From: an uncultured Rhodopila sp.
GTDB taxonomy: Bacteria > Pseudomonadota > Alphaproteobacteria > Acetobacterales > Acetobacteraceae
Reading direction: 5' to 3'
NCBI GenBank assembly: GCA_903851415.1
Contig: CAINOE010000142.1
Location: 62,001-126,000, forward strand
DNA length: 64,000 nt
The translations under genes were made by a program, and so were the position numbers. Shown here in pieces: positions 25,594 through 34,241 of the stretch (its first letter is position 1; each line of letters begins with the position of its first letter). The notes beneath the pieces were generated by a model. It was given only the letters and a program-made list of their open reading frames with translations. It was not told the DNA's origin and searched no databases.

Positions 25594-26646
25594 TTACGAG
25601 GTTAAAGCCATGAAAATCCTCAATACACTGCGCCATGATAAGGAAAGGCTCAGCAGTAGTAACCACGAAAGCAGAGCGATGATTATCAGGTAGGTTCGGT
25701 TGGTTAGGATAGGACTCCTAGTAGATGTACTACTGCCCACATGCATTCTTTGGATTTGTCTCACCAGGTCTGTGATTTTTCTATCGATACTTTCCAGGCG
25801 GTCAACGATGTACTCCTCAAGGGCCTCTGCATTCTCTGCTATGTCGTGAGTATCACGCCTAGTCTTTGTGTAGGCGGTATGCTCCGAAACTGCAGGCTTA
25901 GTCAGGGCGGCCGGCAAGGCGACCCTGGACGCGGGCGTTGCGCGTACGGCCCACTCGTTATCAGCCAAATAGAATTTGGAACCAGTCGGCGTCGCCGGCC
26001 AGTTGCCAAAAAAACATCCCCCAACATGATCGAGACCGGGCTCAAAAAGTGACTGGCGGATCATCCGCTCGACATCGGAAGCGGTCCAGCTTGCTTCTTG
26101 CTGATACACTCCCGTTGTCGCCTGAGGATTAACACCAAGGACCTGTTCACGGAGACGCTCGAAAGTTAGCCTTTGTGCTATCTCTCTTGGGTCGAAACGC
26201 AGATCCGTCTCGAATATCGAACGTACCATCCGATCTCCGCGAAATGTGGCGGCCACGAGACGATCGAGTTGACTGTCCAGAAATCCTCCGACATCACCCG
26301 AAACCTGCGTCTCGCAAAAGGCAATTCCTACCCCAAAATAATGTCCTTTACGACCTTCACCCTCGAACTCAGTAGATTGATAATACCCGATCCATGTCCA
26401 AATGTGGTTTTGGTCGTCGCAATGACGGGATACCTTAAGCACATGCATCCCTGCTGACGCAGGGATGACGTCGACAGACAGGAGCGCCCAACGCTCTCGT
26501 ATTGCCGTCGCGACCAAGACGGGAAATGGTTGCGACCCAGTGCCCATTGAGACGCGATCGGACATCGGTTCGGTCGGCAACGGGTAGACGCGAGCATGGA
26601 TGCCGTAACTGTCGCCCTTGCCGATTACGCAGATCGCTGTGAGCAT
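25594..26646 (-). CDS. Tail-anchored protein of a GTPase-linked operon (unknown family)
   Basis: This 350-residue protein starts MLTAICVIGKGDSYGIHARV; a start at 26685 would overlap the upstream gene by 31 bases and adds no family-like sequence. Residues about 60-130 hold a strand-rich region with EGEGRKGHYFGVGIAF. Residues about 265-305 form a predicted coiled coil (EALEEYIVDRLESIDRKITD), and one C-terminal membrane helix (YLIIIALLSWLLLLSLSLSW) anchors it with almost nothing outside. The G-x-GHYF segment is reminiscent of GAP1-N-type domains of GTPase conflict systems, a weak resemblance. It is the last gene of the operon and probably the adaptor or effector acting at the membrane. Confidence 0.75.
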   Translation of the reverse strand: MLTAICVIGKGDSYGIHARVYPLPTEPMSDRVSMGTGSQPFPVLVATAIRERWALLSVDVIPASAGMHVLKVSRHCDDQNHIWTWIGYYQSTEFEGEGRKGHYFGVGIAFCETQVSGDVGGFLDSQLDRLVAATFRGDRMVRSIFETDLRFDPREIAQRLTFERLREQVLGVNPQATTGVYQQEASWTASDVERMIRQSLFEPGLDHVGGCFFGNWPATPTGSKFYLADNEWAVRATPASRVALPAALTKPAVSEHTAYTKTRRDTHDIAENAEALEEYIVDRLESIDRKITDLVRQIQRMHVGSSTSTRSPILTNRTYLIIIALLSWLLLLSLSLSWRSVLRIFMALTS

Positions 26647-26654
26647 CGATTCGC

Positions 26655-27782
26655 CTATTTGCGCACGATCGCGCGCAAAATCCACTCGGAGACCGTTTCC
26701 ATCCGCACATCTCGGGGAACGACATCGGGGAACAGGACGAGCTGGGCATGGTCGGTGCGGTCACCCTCCTTAAGTTCAAATCTGCGAGCGTTACCATAAA
26801 TCCAATTTAGCACGGTTCGAGGGTAGCGAAGGTAGGCATCAACAAGATGATCCGGAATGCGTGGCTTGCCGTCAACAAAGCTGCATGAAGAATATTGCAT
26901 AAAACAACGCCGTGGCCAGTCATTCGCTCCGATCGGCAGCGTCCTAAAATTGTCCCAAGAACGAGAGTAACGATCGGCAAGAATGTTTACGATTGATTGT
27001 CCATCGACTCGATTGAATCGGTCGTCGCGCATTGGATTGGCGGCTTGATCCCACTTTCCGAGGAGAAAAAGAAGCGAGTCATCGTATCGATTTTGTTCCG
27101 GTCTGGCTTCAGCATATCTTGTAAGCGCGGCGAATAGGCCGGCATCGCTGTTAGCCGTGTCATGCAGATCGGCTTCGCCCAAAGAGTATGGCGCTAGGCA
27201 AATTAAGCTAATTCCGCGCGAATAGTTTCTCATTATTTCGATGAGGTCGTTGCTAAATTCTCGGTACAGAGGAGCGCCTGCCGAGACGTTTGTAGGGTTA
27301 TTAGGCTCGTACAATTCCCCCTTGCTATCCAGCAGCGCTATTTTGACGGCATCGGATTCGCTTCCTTTGATTTTCAGATCGATGGGGATGAAATAGGGTA
27401 GGTCCTGCGTTGCGATAAGCGCCTGCCGACCCAGAATAAAATTGTGTGCAGCGGTGTCGAAGAAATTTGAAGCAGCCTTCATTAGCGTCTCTGTTCGCTC
27501 ATCACGCTTCGCGTAAAAGCTTCGCCCGAATGTGGCGCTCACCCCTACCGAACCGTCTCGACCGGATTTCTCCAGTGCGTTGATGAACGACATGATCATC
27601 GTAGACTTGCCCGACTTGGATGAGCCGAAGATCATCACCGGGTGTCGGTTGTCTTCTTCCAAACGCTCGCTTAATGCAGGAACCTGCTCCCGCTGGTATG
27701 GGACCTCTTGTGTATACGCGGACAGGCCCCCAATTCTGGGGCGGCCGGATCCAGGTGTCCCAGTTTCGGTATCGTCAGACAT
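26655..27782 (-). CDS. P-loop GTPase-like protein of a three-gene membrane system
   Basis: This 375-residue protein has Walker A/G1 VMIFGSSKSGKST (residues 49-61). A G3-like LLDSKGE lies at 151-157 (DxxG at 152-155) and a G4-like LLGKWDQ at 240-246 (KxD, with the usual N replaced by G). This order points to a GTPase rather than an AAA ATPase. There is no membrane segment. Its ATG overlaps the stop of the upstream membrane protein by 8 bases. Lower GC than the surroundings suggests transfer. The family was not firmly recognised; the double-GTPase group of conflict systems is the closest idea. Confidence 0.8.
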   Translation of the reverse strand: MSDDTETGTPGSGRPRIGGLSAYTQEVPYQREQVPALSERLEEDNRHPVMIFGSSKSGKSTMIMSFINALEKSGRDGSVGVSATFGRSFYAKRDERTETLMKAASNFFDTAAHNFILGRQALIATQDLPYFIPIDLKIKGSESDAVKIALLDSKGELYEPNNPTNVSAGAPLYREFSNDLIEIMRNYSRGISLICLAPYSLGEADLHDTANSDAGLFAALTRYAEARPEQNRYDDSLLFLLGKWDQAANPMRDDRFNRVDGQSIVNILADRYSRSWDNFRTLPIGANDWPRRCFMQYSSCSFVDGKPRIPDHLVDAYLRYPRTVLNWIYGNARRFELKEGDRTDHAQLVLFPDVVPRDVRMETVSEWILRAIVRK

Positions 27783-28938
27783 GGCGGATGGTCTTTCGTC
27801 TGTCGGTCAGCGGGTTTTCCCAAATGAAGCGTGGTCGCTGGCCCGGCTTGCGATACAGATCAGCGAGACCGCCACCAAGCTCATGACGCCGGCTAAATAT
27901 ATATGTGAAGAGTTGGATCGATCCTAAATCGAGCAGTATCGCGAACACCAGATATGACCAAGTTTGAGGATATGAAAGTCGTTTGGACACTATCTGCATT
28001 ATGGCAGCGATCGAACCAAGTTCCTGGGAGGACGAAATATCGATCTGGTCCGGCAAACCCGTCGCGGCGGGCCGAATAAAATCGGCAAAAATAGCTTGAT
28101 CGGCACGATAGTTGCTCGCCGCCTTCGCCAGAGGCTGTTGTACAGTTGGTTTCGAAAACGCGGTCACGTCACTTAACAGTCCTTCGACACCGTTCAGTTC
28201 GTCGTTCATGGATGTGACATCGCGATCGAGCTTGTCCAGGAACTTAGACTTTTCAGGGCCAAGAAAGTTCAGATAAGCTTGGTTGCGGTTCAGCGCGGCG
28301 TGTGCGTTGTCGGCATAGCCATTATAGACCCTGGTTGCTTTGTCAATGTCGCAAGGCTTGATTGCGCCAGTACCGCGAATAATGGGCATTTCCGGAACTA
28401 GGTCTCTGATCTTGTGAAGGATCTCCTCAGCGCTGCTTCCCACCCCACAGTAATTTCCGCCGTTAGGGTTGACGATTTCCTGGTGCAGTGTCGCCAGCAG
28501 GCCGTCCAGATCCGCCGAGTTCTTCTCGTGAGATGGCAGCGTCAGTTCACGGTGAGCAGCGAGTGAAAGCTTACTAAAGGCACCGCGAACATCGTCGATA
28601 TCCTGTCGTACCACCGACGATCCCTCGAACAGCACGAAGGCAGCGTTAATTGTGCCGAGAGCACTCAGCATCGCAAGAAAAATATATGCTGGCCAACCAA
28701 AGTACCAGCGGTAAGATGTGTCGCTGATTTTCCGTTCCGCTCGCGCCTGGCCTAGCGCCCGTGCAAGGAAAAGTGCGACAGCCGTCAGCGCCAGTGCCGC
28801 GAGCATCGCGCCCAAAGAGCCGTGCAGCGGCTGCTTCAGGAGGAGCCACCAACCGTACCAAACGAATATGCCCAGGATCGGAAAAACGAGTACGGCCAGG
28901 ATCGCTAGCGAGTTGGCCGACTTGATCCAGTTTTGCAT
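27775..28938 (-). CDS. Four-helix membrane protein with large extracytoplasmic domain, GTPase operon
   Basis: This 387-residue protein starts MQNWIKSANSLAILAVL at ATG 28938. Helices lie at about 11-34, 41-62 and 80-104; a long soluble region (about 105-325) follows, with helical stretches (PEKSKFLDKLDRDVTSMNDE); a fourth helix is at about 330-352 (TWSYLVFAILLDLGSIQLF). A basic cytoplasmic tail follows. The layout would let an outside or periplasmic domain signal to the cytoplasmic GTPase encoded next. No conserved family was recognised. It is the first gene of the operon, with a purine-rich GGGGG leader. Confidence 0.78.
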   Translation of the reverse strand: MQNWIKSANSLAILAVLVFPILGIFVWYGWWLLLKQPLHGSLGAMLAALALTAVALFLARALGQARAERKISDTSYRWYFGWPAYIFLAMLSALGTINAAFVLFEGSSVVRQDIDDVRGAFSKLSLAAHRELTLPSHEKNSADLDGLLATLHQEIVNPNGGNYCGVGSSAEEILHKIRDLVPEMPIIRGTGAIKPCDIDKATRVYNGYADNAHAALNRNQAYLNFLGPEKSKFLDKLDRDVTSMNDELNGVEGLLSDVTAFSKPTVQQPLAKAASNYRADQAIFADFIRPAATGLPDQIDISSSQELGSIAAIMQIVSKRLSYPQTWSYLVFAILLDLGSIQLFTYIFSRRHELGGGLADLYRKPGQRPRFIWENPLTDRRKTIRHV

Positions 28939-29001
28939 ATTCACGCCCCCAAGCCCCTTCGGATTTGGCGGCTGGCAACACGACCGTTGTGCCCAGGCCA
29001 A

Positions 29002-29490
29002 CTCCTGTGGTTGACAGCGACGCTAGCTCATTGGTTTTCGCACCACAAGAACCTTGTGAGCTCTTCCAGAACGAAAACCGAGGATTTTAGCGCCCCCTCA
29101 ATGTCACCTCAGGCCATTGGTCGGGTTTGGTGACCATAAGGTCTCATGCCCGAGCGCGACATGCTTGCTCTTCGGAGCGAGTCCCGGGCGGCTCGTCGCC
29201 AACGAAGGCACTTCTGGAGGGGTAACACCCGGGAATGCTGGTCGGCGGGTTGATCTCTTGTCGCTTCGGCCGAATGTGTTCGCCGCCTGCGGCGAAACCC
29301 ATTGCCGCTTGGCTGGGGACAACCTCGTCGTCCAGATGCCAAAACGAGCCAACGCCTCCCAGAAGTGGCGGCCCGATGCGCGGCTAAAATGCGGCCTCTG
29401 GGCGTTGGATGTTGCCCACTCTCTATCTGTTCTCTTTCCGCCGGTCGACGAGATTAGCGCAGGGGCAATGTACCAGAGATAGGGATGCTA
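29002..29490. other. Non-coding stretch between GTPase operon and HAD operon
   Basis: Upstream of the membrane protein gene this should contain the operon promoter. The remaining bases have open frames with no protein-like character, and no tRNA, integrase or repeat boundary was found here. Confidence 0.5.
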
Positions 29491-30195
29491 TCACCCCCCG
29501 TCCCGATGCGCCTCCGCCAACTCCCCCAAGCTGCCAAACCGGAAATCCCACCGCACATCCCCAACCACCGCCGCCGTCGCGCCTCCGCCACCACCCCGCC
29601 GATCGATCCAGGCCGAGGCAAGGCCGAGCGCATTCGCCGGGACATGGTCGTGGAACAGGCTCTGCGCCACATGCAGCACCTCGTCCCGGCGAACCCCCTG
29701 CTCCGCCAGACGATCGAGCAAGTAACGAAAATTCCGCACATCAGGCTTGTAGGATCCGATATCCTGCGCCGTATACACCGCATCGAACGCCACCCCCAGC
29801 CAGGGCTGCGTGGCCGCGAACCCGGCGCGGTCCACGTTCGACAGCACCACCAGACGGAAGTGCTGCTTCAGACACTCCAGCGCCTCCGCCGTATCCGGAA
29901 ACGCCGGCCAATCCCCGATCGATGCCCCGAACGCCGCATCTTCCGCCGCGTCCGCCGCCACGCCCCATTCCGCCGCAAGTTGCCCGTGCACCGAGGCCAG
30001 CACCTCCGGATACGCCATCCCCGGAGTCTGCGCCTGCTGCCGCGACTCCAGCCGCGCGAACGCCTCCAGCGCAGCCTCCCGCGCCACATCGGCGCGCGCC
30101 CGCAGCGGCTCCAAAGCCTGCCAGATGCCGCTTTCCCAATCGATCAGCGTGCCGTAGCAGTCGAAGCTCAGCACGCGGAAATCCGACAGCTTCAC
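29491..30195 (-). CDS. Haloacid dehalogenase type II-like HAD hydrolase
   Basis: This 234-residue protein starts at GTG 30195, which overlaps the otsB stop by 4 bases; a TTG at 30210 is the alternative. Motif I is LSFDCYGTLIDWESG (nucleophilic Asp), motif II is LVVLSNVDRAGF and motif III is YKPDVRNFRYLL. The motif I sequence DCYGTLIDWE is that of (S)-2-haloacid dehalogenases. The C-terminal part is glycine-rich (RRGGGGGATAAV). It is the last gene of a six-gene operon; the true substrate may be a phosphorylated metabolite. Confidence 0.88.
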   Translation of the reverse strand: MKLSDFRVLSFDCYGTLIDWESGIWQALEPLRARADVAREAALEAFARLESRQQAQTPGMAYPEVLASVHGQLAAEWGVAADAAEDAAFGASIGDWPAFPDTAEALECLKQHFRLVVLSNVDRAGFAATQPWLGVAFDAVYTAQDIGSYKPDVRNFRYLLDRLAEQGVRRDEVLHVAQSLFHDHVPANALGLASAWIDRRGGGGGATAAVVGDVRWDFRFGSLGELAEAHRDGG

Positions 30196-30920
30196 CTCAG
30201 CTTCGCCCAATCCCCCGCCGCCGCGCTCGCCCGCAGCCAGGAGCGCACGCCCTCGGGGTCGCCGAACACCTCATCGACGCGATACCCCGCGCCGCCGCGC
30301 CGCCGCGCCTCCCGCATCCCGTCCTCATCCGTCACGTCGTCGCCGATGAACACCGGCAGCCGCCCGGCGAACGGAGCCTGCCGCATCAGCGCGACCACCG
30401 CCCCGCCCTTGTCGGCGCCGAGCGGCCGAACCTCCCACAGCTTATGCGCCGGGTGCAGGTCGAACCCCGGGACCCGGGCCAACATCTCCGACAATGCGTC
30501 ATGGAACACCGCCCCGGCACCCTCCGGCGCCTGCCGGTAGTGCAGAGCGAAGCCGCGCGCCTTCCGCTCCAGCAGCGCCCCCGGAAACGACGCTACCAGA
30601 CGCTCCGCCTCTTCCAGCCAGGCCAGAGGCGGAGACGGCAGGTCGGGCCGCTCCACCGGCGCGTCCGGGCGGCGGCGCACCGCCCCGCCATGCTCGCCCG
30701 CCACCGCGCCCGGCGCATCGCCGAACAGGCGATCGACGGTCTCAATCGGGCGGCCGGTGACGATCGCGAGCGCGCCGCCCAGAGCGTCGCGCAGCCCCGC
30801 CAGGACCGAGGGCAACCCCGGCTGCACCACCACCGCGTCCGGTGTCGGCGCCAGGTCGATCAGCGTCCCGTCCATGTCCAGCATCAGCGCACAACGGGAA
30901 AACGGGGGAAGCGCGTCCAT
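30192..30920 (-). CDS. otsB: Trehalose-6-phosphate phosphatase
   Basis: OtsB removes phosphate from trehalose-6-phosphate in trehalose synthesis. The 242 residues have motif I ALMLDMDGTLIDLAPTP, motif II AIVTGRPIETVDRL, the lysine in PLGADKGGAVVALM and motif IV FIGDDVTDEDGM, a complete OtsB set. The otsA synthase is not adjacent. The gene starts 4 bases after the DUF2155 stop, so it belongs to the NDUFA12-mlaD-DUF2155 operon. A role in osmotic or desiccation stress is usual for this enzyme. Confidence 0.93.
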   Translation of the reverse strand: MDALPPFSRCALMLDMDGTLIDLAPTPDAVVVQPGLPSVLAGLRDALGGALAIVTGRPIETVDRLFGDAPGAVAGEHGGAVRRRPDAPVERPDLPSPPLAWLEEAERLVASFPGALLERKARGFALHYRQAPEGAGAVFHDALSEMLARVPGFDLHPAHKLWEVRPLGADKGGAVVALMRQAPFAGRLPVFIGDDVTDEDGMREARRRGGAGYRVDEVFGDPEGVRSWLRASAAAGDWAKLR

Positions 30921-30924
30921 CGGG

Positions 30925-31452
30925 CTAGGTGCAGCCGGCGACGCGGATGTCGTAGATCGGATGCTCCATCATCGACACCGCCGGTTCATGCCACAGCAGC
31001 CAGCCGTTGAACGCCGGCGCGTCCGGGTGGCTGTCCGTCACATCGAGGAAAGCCGCCGCATCCGCCGGCTGGTCGGGCGGCCGCACCACGCAGGCCTTCA
31101 CCGTGATGGTCAGGGAGCCGAACGTCGCCGACTGTCCCACCCTCACCGTCATCGCTGTCGCCTGAGCGTTCACCTTGTCAAGCGCCTGCAGCTTCGCCCC
31201 GGCCGCCGGCACCCACACATTCGCCCGCTGGATCGGCGTCATGTCCGGCGCCGGAGGCGCCGGCAGGGTCTGCTGCACCGGCGCATTATCCCCCGACGGC
31301 ACTTCCTCGATCGGCATGCCGTCCTGACCCGGCGGCTGCCCCTGCCCCTCGTCCTGCAACGGCGGCACCCCCTGCTCCTGTATGGGAGGGTTCTCCGCCA
31401 GGGCGGCAGCCGACAGCAACATGCCCGCCACGGCCAGCCACGCGCGCCTCAC
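30925..31452 (-). CDS. DUF2155 domain-containing secreted protein
   Basis: This 175-residue protein has an N-terminal signal peptide (RRAWLAVAGMLLSAAALAEN) and then a proline/glutamine-rich linker. The C-terminal DUF2155 domain (about 75-175) includes VWVPAAGAKLQALDKVNAQA, KACVVRPPDQPADAAAFLDV and FNGWLLWHEPAVSMMEHPIY. The domain is common in alphaproteobacteria next to NDUFA12 and mla genes; its function is unknown. It starts at GTG 31452, overlapping the preceding stop by 4 bases. Confidence 0.92.
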   Translation of the reverse strand: MRRAWLAVAGMLLSAAALAENPPIQEQGVPPLQDEGQGQPPGQDGMPIEEVPSGDNAPVQQTLPAPPAPDMTPIQRANVWVPAAGAKLQALDKVNAQATAMTVRVGQSATFGSLTITVKACVVRPPDQPADAAAFLDVTDSHPDAPAFNGWLLWHEPAVSMMEHPIYDIRVAGCT

Positions 31453-31670
31453 CGCTTCACCCGCTTCGGAGAAACCAGCCCGGCCACGACATCCGCCAGG
31501 ATGCGCCGCATCGCGGCTTCCTCCACGCCCATCAGCACCGCATCCTCGAACGCATCCTGCAGCACCTGCGAGACCTCCGCGTAGTTTTCCGCCAGCATCT
31601 TCAGCTTCTCCCGGCAGCCGACGGCGTTGCCATCCAGTCCGGGCCAGTGCACCGGGGCCGGCGGGATCAC
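31449..31670 (-). CDS. Small helical hypothetical protein, 73 residues
   Basis: The GTG start overlaps the mlaD stop, and the stop overlaps the DUF2155 start, both by 4 bases, so this small gene is locked into the operon by translational coupling. The sequence CREKLKMLAENYAEVSQVLQ and EAAMRRILADVVAGLVSPKR is helical and soluble. I do not recognise the family. Its fixed place between mlaD and DUF2155 suggests a shared envelope-related or regulatory role. Confidence 0.8.
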   Translation of the reverse strand: MIPPAPVHWPGLDGNAVGCREKLKMLAENYAEVSQVLQDAFEDAVLMGVEEAAMRRILADVVAGLVSPKRVKR

Positions 31671-32176
31671 TTGCCCGCCGGAGCCTGCGCGCCGTCTTTA
31701 ACGCCGTCAGCGCCGGCTTTCGCGTTGTTCAGAGTGGTGACGCTGAAGATGAACTTGCCCAGCAACTGCTCCAGGCTGACCGAGGACTGGGTTATCGTGA
31801 TCGCCTGGCCGGGCTTCAGCCCGGTTTCGTCGCCGCCCGGCGACAGGTTGATATACTTGCCGCCCAGCAGGCTCTCGCTGGTGATCTCCGCCGCCGTGTC
31901 CTTCGGCAGTTCGATGCCGTCGCGCACGTTCAGGGTGACGACCGCCTGGAAGGTCTTCGGGTCGATCACCGCGTTCGTCACGCTGCCCACCTTGACGCCG
32001 GCGATGCGCACATCGCTGCCGACATTCAGGCCGTCGATATGATCGAAGCTCGCCGTAAGTGGATAGCCCGCGGTGACGCTGCGCCCCGAATGCAGGATCG
32101 CGTATGCCAGAAAGCCGAACGCCACGGCCAGCACCGCCGCGCCGGCCACGGTTTCCGCCACGCCATGCCGGCTCAT
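31667..32176 (-). CDS. mlaD: Outer-membrane lipid asymmetry protein MlaD
   Basis: MlaD is the periplasmic lipid-binding subunit of the MlaFEDB phospholipid transporter. The 169 residues carry one N-terminal membrane helix (VAGAAVLAVAFGFLAYAIL), then the MCE domain (YPLTASFDHIDGLNVGSDVR and VKVGSVTNAVIDPKTFQAVV), ending with the hydrophobic pore region near SVSLEQLLGKFIFSVT. ATG 32176 is chosen because it follows the NDUFA12 stop by 7 bases and puts the helix at the N-terminus. The mlaE, mlaF and mlaB partners are not in this window. Confidence 0.93.
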   Translation of the reverse strand: MSRHGVAETVAGAAVLAVAFGFLAYAILHSGRSVTAGYPLTASFDHIDGLNVGSDVRIAGVKVGSVTNAVIDPKTFQAVVTLNVRDGIELPKDTAAEITSESLLGGKYINLSPGGDETGLKPGQAITITQSSVSLEQLLGKFIFSVTTLNNAKAGADGVKDGAQAPAGK

Positions 32177-32183
32177 TGCGGAG

Positions 32184-32537
32184 CTAGCTCGGCGTCCAGG
32201 CTTCGTAATCGCCCGTGGCGCGGGCGCGATGTCCACCCTCGTAGTCATGCCCGGGCGGCCGGTAGCCGAGCGGGGTGCCCGTCAGGTTGGCCAGATGCGG
32301 CTTCTGCCAGGGCTTGCGGCCGGTCTCCGGCAGCGGTTTGTCGGTGGTGTAGTGCAACCAGGAATGCCACTCCGGCGGGACCACGCTGGCTTCCACCGGG
32401 CCGCGGTACAGCACCCAGCGCCGCTTGCGCGGGCTGCCGCGGCGCAGGCGCCGTTCCTCGTAATAGCGGTTGCCCGCGGCGTCCGAGCCGATTTTGCGGC
32501 CGTTGAACTGGGTGAATAGCCATGTGCCGATATTCAT
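32184..32537 (-). CDS. NADH:ubiquinone oxidoreductase subunit NDUFA12
   Basis: This 117-residue accessory subunit belongs to alphaproteobacterial and mitochondrial complex I. Family blocks visible are GTWLFTQFNGRKIGSDAAGN, YYEERRLRRGSPRKRRWVLY, VPPEWHSWLHYTTDKPLPE and PHLANLTGTPLGYRPPG. The length is typical. It is the first gene of the operon that continues with mlaD, a conserved order in related genomes. The promoter must lie in the 183-base gap shared with the divergent TSCPD gene. Confidence 0.95.
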   Translation of the reverse strand: MNIGTWLFTQFNGRKIGSDAAGNRYYEERRLRRGSPRKRRWVLYRGPVEASVVPPEWHSWLHYTTDKPLPETGRKPWQKPHLANLTGTPLGYRPPGHDYEGGHRARATGDYEAWTPS

Positions 32538-32720
32538 GTCGCGTCATATACGCAGCGTCCGTAGTTTGGTCCAGCATCCGATAACAAGACCCCGCTGCGG
32601 GGCGGTTGCCAGGGGGCATCGCCACAAAAACAAGTTATCCCCAAGATTTTGCGGTCTGCGTGCCGCGGTCATACAAAATACGCTATCCGCCCCGTTCGTT
32701 CCCGGTTTATCTTCGTCTTT

Positions 32721-34241
32721 ATGAAGACTCATCGGACCTCGCTTCACCGGACCTGGCATGGCGTGCGGATGCGCCGGACGGAGGGCGCGGCTGACCCCGA
32801 TACCGCCCCGCGACCGATAACCCTGCCGTTTTCCTGGGACGACTCGGCCGCCGCCGCGCTGGCGGCACTGGCTCCCGGCGCCGGTCCGGTCACCCTGGCG
32901 GTCGCCGCGCAGGCCTGGATCGACCCGATCGCCGCCGCCGCGCTGGCGGCCGGGCTGGAGATCCCGCTGGCGGACCGCCTGCACCGGCTGCTGCTGCTGC
33001 GCCGGGGCGCGCCGGTGGAGGCGGTGTGGCGCGGCGATGCCGGCGACGCTCCCGGTTTCGTGCTGAACCTGCCGGCCTTTCTGGACAGCGACGGCATGCT
33101 GGATGTCGCGGGCTTCGCGGAAGCCGTCGAAACCGCGGTCATCGCGCTGAACTTCGCCGCGCCGGATGTGCGCGACATCGATATCGGCATGGCGGACCTC
33201 GCCGGGTTGCTGGCGCAGCTCGGCATCGACTACGCCTCGGACGCCGCTCGCGACACGGCGCGCGGCCTCGCGGCGATCCTGCGCGGCCGGGCGGACGCTG
33301 CGTCGGGCCGTCTGGCGCGGCTGGGCGGGCCGGTGCGGCCGGCGCATTTCGACTGGCCGACGCCGCCGGCGCAAACCCAAGTGCGCGGCCTGGCCGAGGC
33401 CGCCCGTGCCGCAAGGCAGGACGCCGCGGCAGTGGAGGGGCTGCGGCACCGCGCCACCACGGCGATCACCCGACCGGGACTGGCCGAGGCGCTGCTCGGG
33501 TGTGAAACAGGGGGGATCGCGCCGGCTTTCTCGCCCATCGGCCATACCGGCGGGCTGACGCGCGCGGCGCGGGCCTGGTTGGCGGTGAACGGGGTCACGG
33601 GAGAGGACGCGCTGGCGACGGCTTTGAGCGGCGGCCAGCCGATACCGGTTTACGGGGTCGTCCCGCATGCCGCGATGCACGACGCGGTCGCGCCGTTCGT
33701 GCATGCCATGCCGCCGCGGCCGGTGGCTTTGCCGGTGAAGGCGGGGGCGGCACGGCGGCGGGAACTGCCCGGGCGGCGCAGCGGCTACACCCAGAAAGCC
33801 TCCGTCGGCGGCCATAAGCTGTTCGTGCGCACCGGCGAGTATGACGACGGCTCACTGGGCGAGGTCGTCATCGCCCTGCACAAGGAAGGCGCGGCGTTCC
33901 GCGGCCTGATGGACAATTTCGCGCACGCGGTCAGCCTGGGGTTGCAGCACGGCGTGCCGCTGGAGCGCTTCGTCGAGGCGTTCACCTTCACCCGCTTCGG
34001 CCCGGCCGGCGCGGTGGAGGGCGATCCGGCGGTGCGCGCGGCGACGTCTCTGCTGGATTACGCGTTCCGGCATCTGGCGGCGAATTACCTCGGGCGGCAC
34101 GACATTCCGGAGGCGGAGATCGAGGAGGCCGATACGGTCGGGCACGGGGCGCGGGATGAATCGCCGCTGCTGCCGCTGGATTTGCCGGACGAGGCTTCGC
34201 CGCGGGCGCGGCGGCGGGTGCTGCGGGTGGTGGGGCGGTAG
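32721..34241 (+). CDS. TSCPD domain protein derived from NrdJ ribonucleotide reductase
   Basis: This protein has 506 residues. The C-terminal region (about 355-475) is very like the end of class II (B12-dependent) ribonucleotide reductase: RRELPGRRSGYTQKASVGGH, LFVRTGEYDDGSLGEVVIAL, HKEGAAFRGLMDNFAHAVSL and FVEAFTFTRFGPAGAVEGDP. The middle (GCETGGIAPAFSPIGH) matches the corresponding NrdJ stretch in diverged form. Only one cysteine occurs in the whole protein, so the active-site cysteines of a reductase are absent, and it cannot be a working NrdJ. A nucleotide-binding or regulatory pseudoenzyme role is inferred. It is divergent from the NDUFA12 operon. Confidence 0.85.
   Translation: MKTHRTSLHRTWHGVRMRRTEGAADPDTAPRPITLPFSWDDSAAAALAALAPGAGPVTLAVAAQAWIDPIAAAALAAGLEIPLADRLHRLLLLRRGAPVEAVWRGDAGDAPGFVLNLPAFLDSDGMLDVAGFAEAVETAVIALNFAAPDVRDIDIGMADLAGLLAQLGIDYASDAARDTARGLAAILRGRADAASGRLARLGGPVRPAHFDWPTPPAQTQVRGLAEAARAARQDAAAVEGLRHRATTAITRPGLAEALLGCETGGIAPAFSPIGHTGGLTRAARAWLAVNGVTGEDALATALSGGQPIPVYGVVPHAAMHDAVAPFVHAMPPRPVALPVKAGAARRRELPGRRSGYTQKASVGGHKLFVRTGEYDDGSLGEVVIALHKEGAAFRGLMDNFAHAVSLGLQHGVPLERFVEAFTFTRFGPAGAVEGDPAVRAATSLLDYAFRHLAANYLGRHDIPEAEIEEADTVGHGARDESPLLPLDLPDEASPRARRRVLRVVGR

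Noticed and set aside
29002..29490. Possible integrase, att site or direct repeat marking the GTPase island
   Set aside because: No integrase, tRNA or matching repeat to the 25548 junction could be seen by eye; transfer is therefore argued from composition and the truncated PIN gene only.
29409..31010. 533-codon plus-strand frame opposite the HAD/otsB genes
   Set aside because: It is a proline/arginine-rich shadow; the HAD motifs on the minus strand are intact.
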